DNA of 6,400 nt, taken from NCBI GenBank assembly GCA_030631705.1, contig DAOVKQ010000042.1, positions 1 to 6,400 on the forward strand. Direction: 5' to 3'. The DNA is from Candidatus Omnitrophota bacterium (GTDB taxonomy: Bacteria > Omnitrophota > Gorgyraeia > Duberdicusellales > 4484-171). Of the stretch, positions 1-5,687 are shown piece by piece. Below the pieces are notes generated by a model that did no database searches, was not told the origin of the DNA, and saw only the letters and a list, made by a program, of their open reading frames with translations. Numbering within the stretch: position 1 is the stretch's first letter; every line of letters starts with the position of its first letter. The translations under genes and the position numbers were made by a program.

Positions 1-1352
1 TAATAATCTTATCTATTATCTTTGTTAGCTGCGTATACATGAGGTCAAAAGACATCGTCTTTGGTTATTTCAGTATCTTGTTTTTGTGCGGTTCGTCTTA
101 TATCATACCAAATGTTTATAAGTATGTTTACTTAATCTATATGCGGAATAAGCTAAAAGATTTAGCGATAAAAGATTCTTTGACTGGATTGTATACGCGC
201 CGTTATTTTTTATTGAAAGTAGATGAGGAGCTAAAAGATTCATCCGCCAGCATGTCGTTTTTTGGTTTTTTAATTTCTAACTACCAAAGATTAATTATTG
301 ATTTAAGTGATGAAGAGCTAAAGATTTTAATTAAATCAATCTCAGAATACGTAGAAGCCGGATTAAAGAAAATATTCAAAGACGTGATTTTGTCTCACCT
401 TTCCCAGGATATGATAGGAGCGTTAGTGCGTATCAAGAACAAAAGTGACGCGGAAAACTGTTTTAAAACATTATTGGATGGGCTCAATAAGGCAGAATTA
501 AAAATAAAAGATAAAAAGGTCAAATTTTCTCTTAAAGGAATTTTATTGTATAAGCCAAAAGGGAAAAAAATGAGCAGCGGGAATCTAATTTACAATCTGG
601 AATTTTCTTTAAACTGCCTCAAGGAAAAACCTGAGGATAAATTTTTCATGGCAGATTTAAAAGATGAAATGTGGGGCAGTAGGCCTGAACCGGCAATAGA
701 AGATATCTTGGATTTTCTAGCCATTGATCTTCAGGGGAGGGATAAAGATCTTGAGAAAACATTGACGCAATTGATAGATTCCAAGAAAGAAGCGGAAAAA
801 GCTTACTTTGGGGTTATTCTTTCTTTAGTCAAAGCCCTGGAGCAAAAAGATACCTTTACCCAGGGACATTCTGAAAGGGTGGCGAGGTATGTCAAAGACA
901 TGGCGTTGGAATTAGGTTTATCCGGCGAAGAAGGCGAATCTATTCGTAAAGCAGCATTATTGCATGATATTGGGAAGATAGGCCTGTCTGATTACCTTCT
1001 ACATAAGAAAGATAGGCTGAGTGATGATGAATTTACTCTCATAAAAAAGCACGCGTTAATTAGTGTAGAAATATTAAAACCAATCAAAGCCTTTAGCGAA
1101 TTATTACCTATAATTCTCCATCACCATGAGAGCTTTGACGGGACAGGATATCCTTACGGCTTAAGCGGTGATATGATACCGCGAGGTGCGCAGATTTTAG
1201 CGGTGGCTGACTCTTTTGATGCTATTACCAGCGGCAGGGGTTATAAGAAGGGAAAAAACGCGCGGGAAGCGATAGAGGAATTAGAAAAATGTAAGGGGGC
1301 TCAGTTTAATCCCATCTATGTAGATGCCTTAAGACGGGTCATTAAAATTTAA
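1..1352 (+). CDS. Membrane-anchored degenerate GGDEF / HD-GYP protein (5' end missing)
   Basis: Probable cyclic-di-GMP phosphodiesterase at the inner membrane. The first ATG is at 39, but the frame stays open back to position 3, no Shine-Dalgarno site precedes that ATG, and the upstream codons are hydrophobic, so the true start is probably outside the window. Numbering from ATG 39: residues 7-34 form a membrane segment. Residues 38-65 match the opening of a GGDEF domain (DSLTGLYTRRYF at 46-57), but where GG(D/E)EF should stand, around 121-130, the sequence reads LSQDMIGALV, so cyclase activity is not expected. Residues 255-437 are a complete HD-GYP domain: GHSERV with H277, HDIGKIG with H309, D310 and K313, H338, HHHE at 361-364, DGTGYP at 367-372 and D391. 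The known HD-GYP role is hydrolysis of c-di-GMP to pGpG or GMP; here it is inferred from motifs. Stop TAA at 1350-1352. Confidence 0.9.
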   Translation, partial: IILSIIFVSCVYMRSKDIVFGYFSILFLCGSSYIIPNVYKYVYLIYMRNKLKDLAIKDSLTGLYTRRYFLLKVDEELKDSSASMSFFGFLISNYQRLIIDLSDEELKILIKSISEYVEAGLKKIFKDVILSHLSQDMIGALVRIKNKSDAENCFKTLLDGLNKAELKIKDKKVKFSLKGILLYKPKGKKMSSGNLIYNLEFSLNCLKEKPEDKFFMADLKDEMWGSRPEPAIEDILDFLAIDLQGRDKDLEKTLTQLIDSKKEAEKAYFGVILSLVKALEQKDTFTQGHSERVARYVKDMALELGLSGEEGESIRKAALLHDIGKIGLSDYLLHKKDRLSDDEFTLIKKHALISVEILKPIKAFSELLPIILHHHESFDGTGYPYGLSGDMIPRGAQILAVADSFDAITSGRGYKKGKNAREAIEELEKCKGAQFNPIYVDALRRVIKI

Positions 1353-1420
1353 ATCAATGAGTTACGTCAAAATTCTGCCACAAATTTGGGAAAGATTCTT
1401 TTTATTAAGTTATTGATTTA
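1350..1420. repeat. AT-rich inverted repeat between the HD-GYP gene and purU
   Basis: The 9 bases TAAATCAAT at 1350-1358, starting on the HD-GYP stop codon, are repeated as an exact reverse complement at 1412-1420. Pairing continues inward to 1364/1406 with one G-U pair and one mismatch, leaving a loop of about 41 nt. The right arm overlaps the candidate -35 box of purU. The stem is AT-rich and has no following T run, so it is a poor terminator. It may be chance in AT-rich DNA. Confidence 0.3.
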
Positions 1421-1440
1421 TATTTATGCGGCAATATAAT
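1413..1440 (+). promoter_or_regulatory. Candidate sigma-70 promoter of purU
   Basis: TTGATT at 1413-1418 (4 of 6 to the -35 consensus), a 16-nt spacer, and a perfect TATAAT at 1435-1440. Transcription would begin around 1446-1448, only about 1-3 nt before the purU ATG at 1449, predicting a leaderless or nearly leaderless mRNA. This fits the lack of a Shine-Dalgarno site before purU. Confidence 0.5.
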
Positions 1441-1448
1441 TAAATAGT

Positions 1449-2300
1449 ATGCATAACGCTATACTTCTTATATCCTGTTCTGACAAAAAAGGCATCACTG
1501 CTAAGGTGTCGAATTTCATATATAGTAATGGAGGAAATATTGAACATGCCGATCAGCATATAGATGCCGAGAGTAATACTTTTTTTATGCGCATCGAATG
1601 GGCGCTTAAAGATTTCAGTATTGAGAAAGATATGATTGCTGAAAAGTTTAAAGTCCTTGCCAGCGAATTTAGTATGAATTGGGATCTTTGTTTTAGCGAT
1701 GAAGTCCCGCGCCTGGCCCTATTTGTTTCTAAATATGTCCATTGTCTTTATGATTTACTTTTGCGCCATAAGGCCGGTCAGCTCAAATGTGAAATTCCTT
1801 TAATTATAAGTAACCATCCTGGTACAAAAAGTATTGCTGATAATTTCAGTATAAAATTTATCGAATTCCCTATTGACGCGGACAATAAATTTGTTCAGGA
1901 ACAAAAGGAAATTAACCTCTTAAAAAAAGAGAATATCGATTTGCTTATATTGGCAAGGTATACTCAAGTTCTTAGCGCGAACTTTGTTAATCAGTTTCCT
2001 AACAGGATTATTAATATCCATCATTCTTTTTTACCGGCTTTTATAGGAAAGAATCCCTATCAGCAGGCTTACAGGAAAGGAGTTAAAATAATCGGAGCCA
2101 CCAGCCATTATGTGACCGAAGAATTAGACGCCGGTCCTATAATCGAACAGGATACGGTAAGGGTAAGCCACCGTGATTCTTTGAGTGATTTGGTAAGAAA
2201 AGGGGAAGATTTGGAGAAAGCTGTTTTAAACCGGGCAATCAGGTGGCATCTTGAAAAAAAGATTCTGACTTATAATAATAAAACCGTAGTTTTTGATTAA
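1449..2300 (+). CDS. purU: Formyltetrahydrofolate deformylase
   Basis: Cytoplasmic enzyme that hydrolyses 10-formyl-tetrahydrofolate to formate and tetrahydrofolate, balancing one-carbon pools and supplying formate for purine synthesis. Length 283 aa, usual for PurU. Residues 4-80 form the ACT regulatory domain (ILLISCSDKKGITAKVSNF at 5-23), and about 87-270 the formyltransferase-fold hydrolase. Visible active-site elements are N189 and H191 in NIHHSFLPAF (189-198) and D227 in LDAGPI, matching the Asn-His-Asp set of GAR transformylase relatives; the HHSFLPAF form and the N-terminal ACT domain point to PurU rather than PurN. The ATG is supported because the family's N-terminal motif begins at once after it. 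There is no Shine-Dalgarno site, and a TATAAT box ends 8 nt before the start. The GroES-like gene follows after 18 nt, suggesting a shared transcript. Confidence 0.95.
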   Translation: MHNAILLISCSDKKGITAKVSNFIYSNGGNIEHADQHIDAESNTFFMRIEWALKDFSIEKDMIAEKFKVLASEFSMNWDLCFSDEVPRLALFVSKYVHCLYDLLLRHKAGQLKCEIPLIISNHPGTKSIADNFSIKFIEFPIDADNKFVQEQKEINLLKKENIDLLILARYTQVLSANFVNQFPNRIINIHHSFLPAFIGKNPYQQAYRKGVKIIGATSHYVTEELDAGPIIEQDTVRVSHRDSLSDLVRKGEDLEKAVLNRAIRWHLEKKILTYNNKTVVFD

Positions 2301-2318
2301 AGCCGGGAATTAACAACC

Positions 2319-2690
2319 ATGGCAAAAGATATAATACTTGTAGGTGATAGGGTTCTTGTTGATCCCGAACAGGGAGAAGACAAGACAGATACCGGCCTCT
2401 ATCTTCCCCAAGGCGCAAAAGAAAAAGAAAAAATCCAAGCGGGAAGAATTGTGAAAACAGGTCCTGGTTATCCTGTTCCTGATCCTAGCCTGCTAAATGA
2501 TGAGCCCTGGCTTAAAGCCTCCAAAGATAAATATTTTCCTCTTCAGGCAAAACAAGGCGATTATTGTATTTTTTTGCGTGAACATGGAGTTGAAATCAGA
2601 TTTGAGAAAAAGAAATATATCGTAATTCCCCATGCCGCAATACTTGTAGTAATCCGCGATAGCATCGACAATCAACTCAAGGCGATTTAA
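2319..2690 (+). CDS. GroES-family co-chaperonin with enlarged central loop
   Basis: Predicted cytoplasmic chaperonin-10-like protein of 123 aa, against about 95 for standard GroES. Residues 5-15 (IILVGDRVLVD) match the first strands. Residues 19-36 form the mobile loop, with LYL at 27-29 in the place of the hydrophobic tripeptide that contacts GroEL, followed by P30 and AKEKEK at 33-38. AGRIVKTGPG at 41-50 is also typical. Residues 51-80, rich in Pro, Trp and Lys, are about 13 longer than the roof-hairpin stretch of E. coli GroES. The end (IVIPHAAILVVIRD, 101-114) matches the last GroES strand. No groEL is next to it; it follows purU by 18 nt and has only a weak possible Shine-Dalgarno site (GGGA at 2304-2307). 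Either a second, specialised GroES or the cell's main one; no symbol is given for that reason. Confidence 0.85.
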   Translation: MAKDIILVGDRVLVDPEQGEDKTDTGLYLPQGAKEKEKIQAGRIVKTGPGYPVPDPSLLNDEPWLKASKDKYFPLQAKQGDYCIFLREHGVEIRFEKKKYIVIPHAAILVVIRDSIDNQLKAI

Positions 2691-2710
2691 GGATTAATTT
2701 TATTTTTTTC

Positions 2711-2739
2711 TTGATTTTTGCTTATTCGATTTGTAGAAT
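2711..2739 (+). promoter_or_regulatory. Candidate sigma-70 promoter of the barrel/secreted-protein unit
   Basis: TTGATT at 2711-2716 (4 of 6), a 17-nt spacer, and TAGAAT at 2734-2739 (5 of 6). Transcription would start near 2746, giving a leader of about 16 nt that still contains the full Shine-Dalgarno site of the barrel gene. The T-rich run at 2698-2710 just upstream could act as an AT-rich upstream element. Confidence 0.5.
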
Positions 2740-2751
2740 AGTTACCAAAAG

Positions 2752-2758
2752 GGAGGTG
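2752..2758 (+). promoter_or_regulatory. Strong Shine-Dalgarno site that fixes the barrel gene start
   Basis: GGAGGTG lies 5 nt (counted from GGAGG) before the ATG at 2762. It rules out the in-frame TTG at 2711, which would add 17 residues ahead of the signal peptide and lies inside the candidate -35 box. Confidence 0.85.
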
Positions 2759-2761
2759 TGT

Positions 2762-3616
2762 ATGAGAAAAATATTATTTTTAACGACTATCTTATTGAGT
2801 TTTTTATTTCTATTTTTCGCCTATTCTCAGGATACGCCGGACTGGCTGAAAAGGGTGGAATTTTCCGCGCAATACGAGACCAAACAAAAACCAACACTTT
2901 ATTTTGAGACAGTCCAGCCGATATACCAATCCGAAGATAAAGTAAATACCTTTTTTTATCAGCCGCGCGTTTCCATGCAAAGTAGTGACTTGACTTATAA
3001 CATCGGAGTGGGTTATAGGGAACTGGTAAGTGATAACCTTCTTTTGGGATATAATTTATTCGGTGATTACGAGGATTTACACGAGCATGCCCGTATCGGT
3101 GTCGGCTTTGAAGCATTGAGCCGGATATGGGAAGCAAGGCTTAATGCATACTTTGGCCTAACTACAAAAAGAGTGGTTGAGCAGTCAGCAAGTTCAACAA
3201 CATATGAGCGTATTGCCGACGGTTTAGACCTTGAGCTCGGCGCGCCCATACCTCATTTTCCCTGGCTTAAACTTTATGGTTCAGGTTTCTGGTATGATTA
3301 TGATAAATTTTCCGACAAGGTTGGTTGGAAAACACGCCTTGAAGCTAAATTAAACGAGGCAATAGTCATAGAAGCATATCTCTGGGATGATAACAAGGGT
3401 GATATAGAAGTCGGTGGAAGGTTGAGAGTTAAATTTGTTTTTGATAACCTGTTGGATATTAAACAGATATTAGCCAGGTCCTCCGAGGCTTTTCCCGAGA
3501 AAGACTTAACCGAACAAACCCTTATTCCGGTTGAAAGGAACCATGATATTGTGGTTGAAAGATGGAGTGAGTCTATAGTCGGCGGAGTGGTCATGCAAAT
3601 AAAAAGGGCTAACTAA
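2762..3616 (+). CDS. Secreted outer-membrane beta-barrel, inverse-autotransporter (intimin/invasin)-like, without passenger
   Basis: Predicted 284-aa outer-membrane protein. Residues 1-22 are a Sec signal peptide (MRKILFL, then a hydrophobic core ending FFAYSQ). Residues 30-228 show alternating amphipathic strands with hallmarks of the inverse-autotransporter barrel: FFYQPRVSMQ (64-73), NIGVGYRELVSDNLLLGYNL (80-99), FGDYED (100-105), HARIGVGFEA (109-118), LDLELGAPIPHFPWLKLYG (155-173) and VGGRLRVKFVFDN (217-229). VERNHDIVVER at 257-267 resembles the conserved linker that leads from the barrel to the passenger in intimin and invasin. The protein ends 17 residues later, so no Ig-like or lectin passenger follows, and no LysM domain is present. 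The next gene starts 11 nt downstream. Family assignment is by recalled sequence resemblance; barrel topology and export are inferred. A generic outer-membrane porin-like protein is the alternative. Confidence 0.72.
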   Translation: MRKILFLTTILLSFLFLFFAYSQDTPDWLKRVEFSAQYETKQKPTLYFETVQPIYQSEDKVNTFFYQPRVSMQSSDLTYNIGVGYRELVSDNLLLGYNLFGDYEDLHEHARIGVGFEALSRIWEARLNAYFGLTTKRVVEQSASSTTYERIADGLDLELGAPIPHFPWLKLYGSGFWYDYDKFSDKVGWKTRLEAKLNEAIVIEAYLWDDNKGDIEVGGRLRVKFVFDNLLDIKQILARSSEAFPEKDLTEQTLIPVERNHDIVVERWSESIVGGVVMQIKRAN

Positions 3617-3623
3617 AGGAGGG
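3617..3623 (+). promoter_or_regulatory. Strong Shine-Dalgarno site overlapping the upstream stop region
   Basis: AGGAGGG lies directly behind the barrel gene's TAA (3614-3616), and GGAGG (3618-3622) is 5 nt before the ATG at 3628. This allows efficient coupled translation of the two genes from one mRNA. Confidence 0.85.
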
Positions 3624-3627
3624 TTAA

Positions 3628-4332
3628 ATGAGATTAAATAAGTTACATAAATATATTATATTGACAGGTTTTATTTTCTTTTTATCCGCAACTAATGCAT
3701 TTTGTCAAAGTCCTGATTTTAAAGGTAATGCTGGTAGTGGTGTAGCCGGCACATATACTATTACTATGAAAAAATTAGAGATTTCTATCGACGGGACAGC
3801 TTGGATTACTTTAGGAGAAAACACTCAGAATTTTAATATTGCGAGTGCCAGTGTAGGAAGTAGTTTAGGAACATACGTAAATAATAATAATGTTCCCGGC
3901 GGTACCTATACTAAAATAAGAATGACGATTTCAAGGACTATTGTTTTTAAGGGAAGAAGCGGACTGCAGGGAGGATTTTATTACTATACGACTACTGATA
4001 AGGGTAAAAGCGGTGATTTCTATGTTGCCGGTAACGCCACCGCATGGAATAGTGTTAATAATCAACCTGCGGGTATAGTTGTCGGAGCCTATGCTTCAAA
4101 TTCTATTAAGGTTCCCGATGATGCTACTGCCGCTGCCGGTGAAACGATGGACTTGACTTCTACCGATATGATTATTACAAAGACTTTAAGCTCAGCCATA
4201 ACTATTGGCGAGGGCGCGACGGTCAATAGCTCTATGAGTTTTGATACTCAAAGTATGATTGGCTTCCAAGGAACGGCGCCTAACCCTATAGCTTATCCTA
4301 TGCCACCTAAGTCAACATGCTCTGAAGATTAG
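3628..4332 (+). CDS. Small secreted beta-rich protein of unknown function
   Basis: A 234-aa protein that I do not assign to a family. Residues 1-25 form a Sec signal peptide (basic start MRLNKLHK, hydrophobic core, ATNA at 21-24). A Cys at 26 sits at the cleavage region, but NAFC is not a good lipobox, so a lipoprotein is possible but not favoured. The mature part is rich in Gly, Ser, Thr and Asn and reads as short beta strands: YTITMKKLEISIDG (43-56), GGTYTKIRMTISRTIVFKG (91-109), GGFYYYTTTDKG (115-126), then an acidic/Ala stretch near 162-176 and further strands to 213. The YTKIRMTIS segment recalls DUF4382-type extracellular domains, a weak resemblance only. It has just one other Cys (231). 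It lies 11 nt after the barrel gene, suggesting co-expression and possibly a shared surface role, which is inference. Confidence 0.85.
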   Translation: MRLNKLHKYIILTGFIFFLSATNAFCQSPDFKGNAGSGVAGTYTITMKKLEISIDGTAWITLGENTQNFNIASASVGSSLGTYVNNNNVPGGTYTKIRMTISRTIVFKGRSGLQGGFYYYTTTDKGKSGDFYVAGNATAWNSVNNQPAGIVVGAYASNSIKVPDDATAAAGETMDLTSTDMIITKTLSSAITIGEGATVNSSMSFDTQSMIGFQGTAPNPIAYPMPPKSTCSED

Positions 4333-4335
4333 GGC

Positions 4336-4383
4336 ATAAGAGGATGTTGAGCTATCCCAAAAGAGGGACAACGACCTCTTTAT
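4336..4383. terminator. Imperfect hairpin between convergent genes
   Basis: Just after the secreted-protein stop. 4336-4343 pairs with 4375-4383 (one bulged T), 4345-4349 with 4369-4373, and an inner 4355-4358 with 4365-4368, about 17 pairs in all. On the + side it is followed by CTTCTTCCC, which is T-containing but not a clean T run, and no T run follows on the - side. It could stop transcripts from either direction, weakly. A simpler 7-bp version pairs 4360-4366 with 4375-4381. Confidence 0.4.
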
Positions 4384-4407
4384 CTTCTTCCCATGGCTTG
4401 TTGTGAG

Positions 4408-4414
4408 AAAAAAA
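4408..4414 (-). terminator. U tract directly after tRNA-Leu
   Basis: Seven A on the + strand, which is seven T on the - strand, begin 4 nt beyond the last base of the tRNA. The tRNA's own T-arm/acceptor structure ahead of the run could help termination. No separate hairpin lies between them. Confidence 0.35.
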
Positions 4415-4417
4415 CAA

Positions 4418-4501
4418 TGCCGAAGGCGGGACTTGAACCCGCATGGGGTTACCCCCACCGGTTTTTGAGACCGGCGCGTATGCCAATTCCGCCACCTCGG
4501 C
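4418..4501 (-). tRNA. tRNA-Leu, anticodon CAA (reads UUG)
   Basis: An 84-nt class II tRNA. The acceptor stem GCCGAGG pairs with CTTCGGC (one G-U), with A as discriminator base. A 3-bp D stem (GCG/CGC) encloses a loop with GG. The anticodon stem CCGGT/ACCGG encloses the loop CTCAAAA, giving CAA at + positions 4465-4467. The long variable arm GGGG-TAA-CCCC and T arm GCGGG/CCCGC with loop TTCAAGT confirm a leucine-type molecule. CCA is not encoded, so it must be added after transcription. It faces the secreted-protein gene and has its own strong promoter. Confidence 0.97.
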
Positions 4502-4547
4502 AGAAAAATAGATTGCTATATGGCTGAACTGTTCTATTGTTTTTAAA

Positions 4548-4576
4548 ATAATAACATTGCTTAATTCCTTTGTCAA
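4548..4576 (-). promoter_or_regulatory. Strong sigma-70 promoter of tRNA-Leu
   Basis: On the - strand, a perfect TTGACA (4576-4571), exactly 17 nt, then TATTAT (4553-4548; 5 of 6). Transcription would start near 4541, about 40 nt ahead of the mature tRNA 5' end at 4501. Confidence 0.75.
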
Positions 4577-4583
4577 TTGACAA
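4570..4583. repeat. 14-bp perfect palindrome joining two back-to-back -35 boxes
   Basis: TTGTCAATTGACAA reads the same on both strands. Its two halves contain outward-facing TTGACA hexamers (4576-4571 on - and 4577-4582 on +), directly abutting. It could be a bidirectional promoter core, a dimeric repressor site, or both. Confidence 0.6.
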
Positions 4584-4605
4584 TTTCCGTGGTAAGTGGT
4601 AATAT
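4577..4605 (+). promoter_or_regulatory. Possible divergent promoter towards tRNA-Ala
   Basis: TTGACA at 4577-4582 (perfect -35), a 17-nt spacer, and TAATAT at 4600-4605 (4 of 6). A transcript would begin near 4612 and reach tRNA-Ala after about 105 nt of leader. Weaker than the - strand partner because of its poorer -10 box. Confidence 0.35.
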
Positions 4606-4667
4606 TTTTTCAACTTGTCTCCGTTGCGGGCAGTTAAAAATCAGTAGCCTTATTGCAAACAGTTTTT

Positions 4668-4695
4668 TTGTGATTTGTTTTTTGTAATTTGTAAT
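4668..4695 (+). promoter_or_regulatory. Possible proximal promoter of tRNA-Ala
   Basis: TTGTGA at 4668-4673 (4 of 6), a 16-nt spacer, and TGTAAT at 4690-4695 (5 of 6), with a start near 4702, 16 nt before the tRNA. A second TGTAAT at 4683-4688 makes the assignment ambiguous in this T-rich stretch. Confidence 0.35.
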
Positions 4696-4713
4696 TTGCG
4701 AGCGAAAGCGAGC
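4684..4713 (+). repeat. Tandem heptamer and mirror repeat ahead of tRNA-Ala
   Basis: GTAATTT occurs twice in tandem (4684-4690 and 4691-4697), with a variant GTGATTT at 4670-4676. It is followed by GCGAGC-GAAA-GCGAGC (4698-4713), in which 4699-4713 reads the same backwards on the same strand. The block is G/A-rich after a T-rich run and lies directly before the tRNA 5' end. Function unknown. Confidence 0.5.
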
Positions 4714-4717
4714 TTAT

Positions 4718-4790
4718 GGGGCCGTAGTTCAGTTGGGAGAACGCTACGCTGGCAGCGTAGAGGTCAGGAGTTCAACTCTCCTCGGCTCCA
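4718..4790 (+). tRNA. tRNA-Ala, anticodon GGC (reads GCC and GCU)
   Basis: A 73-nt tRNA with all arms. The acceptor GGGGCCG pairs with CGGCTCC and includes the G3-U70 wobble pair, the identity mark recognised by alanyl-tRNA synthetase. D stem GTTC/GAAC, anticodon stem CTACG/CGTAG around CTGGCAG (anticodon at 4751-4753), variable region AGGTC, T stem AGGAG/CTCCT with loop TTCAACT, and discriminator A. The final CCA is part of the acceptor stem and discriminator, not an encoded 3' tail, because the next bases are CTT. nfo begins 33 nt later with no clear terminator between, so the tRNA may be cut out of a longer mRNA. Confidence 0.97.
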
Positions 4791-4823
4791 CTTAAATTTT
4801 AATATTAATAGCCAAAAAGATAA

Positions 4824-5687
4824 TTGTTAATATTAGGTGTTCATACTTCTATAGCAGGAAAAATTTATTACTCCGTAGACAGGGCAAACATTTTGGGCTG
4901 TAATACAATGCAAATTTTTGCCCGTAATCCCCGCCAGTTCCGTAAAGGCTCTTTGAAAAAACAAGATGTAAAGATATTCCGCGAAAAAGTAAACCAAGCC
5001 GGAATTCATCCTTTAATTATCCATACTCCTTATACTCTTAATTTAGCCGCCCAAAAAGAGTTTTTATACCGGATATCTATTAAAGAATTTATAAAAGATA
5101 TTAAAGAAGCCGGACAACTGGGAGCTCAATATATAGTGATACACGCGGGGAGCTTTAAAGATGACGAGCGGGAAGGCTTAGAAAGGTTAGTTGACGCGGT
5201 TAAGATAGTAGTTAGGAATACTCCGGGAATAAAAACAGAAGTTCTTTTAGAAAATACTGCCGGAGAGGGAAGCACATTGGGTTATACATTAACCCAGCTA
5301 GGATTTGTTTTTAGAAAGTTATCCCGCGTAAAAAGAGCCGGTTTATGTTTAGACACGGCTCATGCCTGGGGCGCGGGTTATAGGATTAATACAAATAAAG
5401 GGCTAAATTCTTTTGTAAAAGAAATGGATAAAGAGTTCGGTATAAAGAGATTAAAGCTTATTCATTTAAATGATAATCCTTACGAAGCGGGTTCAAGAAA
5501 GGACCGCCATGCTCATATCGGAGAGGGCCGAATTGGCAGGGCGGGTTTTAAATTAATCGTTAATCATCCTGCCTTGCGGGACGTTCCTTTTATTTTAGAA
5601 ACACCCAAAAGCAAAGAGTCAGACGATATTAAAAATTTATCCTTGATTAAGGAGTTTTATAAGAGTGGATTACACCAAAGAAATTGA
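4824..5687 (+). CDS. nfo: Deoxyribonuclease IV (endonuclease IV, AP endonuclease)
   Basis: Base-excision repair enzyme that cuts DNA 5' of abasic sites and removes blocked 3' ends using a zinc cluster. The 287-aa length is normal. All nine metal ligands of E. coli endonuclease IV are found at a constant shift of two: H67, H107, E143, D177, H180, H214, D227, H229 and E259, within [48 protein letters not shown] and ILETPK. The fold is a TIM barrel. The start is TTG at 4824: an in-frame TAA lies immediately before it, the next in-frame ATG would remove the conserved N-terminal strand [11 protein letters not shown], and a weak AAAAAGA (4814-4820) serves as ribosome site. The last 23 nt overlap the leuS start, so translation is likely coupled. 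Confidence 0.96.
   Translation: MLILGVHTSIAGKIYYSVDRANILGCNTMQIFARNPRQFRKGSLKKQDVKIFREKVNQAGIHPLIIHTPYTLNLAAQKEFLYRISIKEFIKDIKEAGQLGAQYIVIHAGSFKDDEREGLERLVDAVKIVVRNTPGIKTEVLLENTAGEGSTLGYTLTQLGFVFRKLSRVKRAGLCLDTAHAWGAGYRINTNKGLNSFVKEMDKEFGIKRLKLIHLNDNPYEAGSRKDRHAHIGEGRIGRAGFKLIVNHPALRDVPFILETPKSKESDDIKNLSLIKEFYKSGLHQRN
5649..5654 (+). promoter_or_regulatory. Shine-Dalgarno site of leuS, inside nfo
   Basis: AAGGAG within the nfo coding sequence lies 10 nt before GTG 5665 and decides that start. The next in-frame ATG (5776) lies inside the catalytic core just before HVGH, so it cannot be the start. Confidence 0.7.

Noticed and set aside
1353..1448. Rho-independent terminator after the HD-GYP gene
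   Set aside because: The only stem found (1350-1420) is AT-rich with a long loop and no following T run.
2493..2675. 60-codon open frame on the - strand inside the GroES-like gene
   Set aside because: Antisense shadow of a conserved family protein.
2711..2761. In-frame extension of the barrel gene to a TTG at 2711
   Set aside because: It would place 17 residues before a textbook signal peptide, has no ribosome site and falls inside the candidate promoter, while ATG 2762 has GGAGGTG at proper spacing.
2787..3594. Open frames on the - strand opposite the barrel gene (2787-3137, 3067-3249, 3298-3594)
   Set aside because: They lie fully antisense to a well-supported signal-peptide and barrel gene, overlap one another, and have no recognisable domains.
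4352..4576. 74-codon open frame on the - strand
   Set aside because: It runs through the tRNA-Leu gene and its promoter; the frame is a by-product of the tRNA sequence.
4788..4790. Encoded CCA tail of tRNA-Ala
   Set aside because: These bases are the last two acceptor-stem bases and the discriminator; seven acceptor pairs are only complete if they are counted so.
4798..4808. TTAATATTAA palindrome between tRNA-Ala and nfo as terminator
   Set aside because: All A/T, 10 bp with no loop and no T run; too weak to end transcription.
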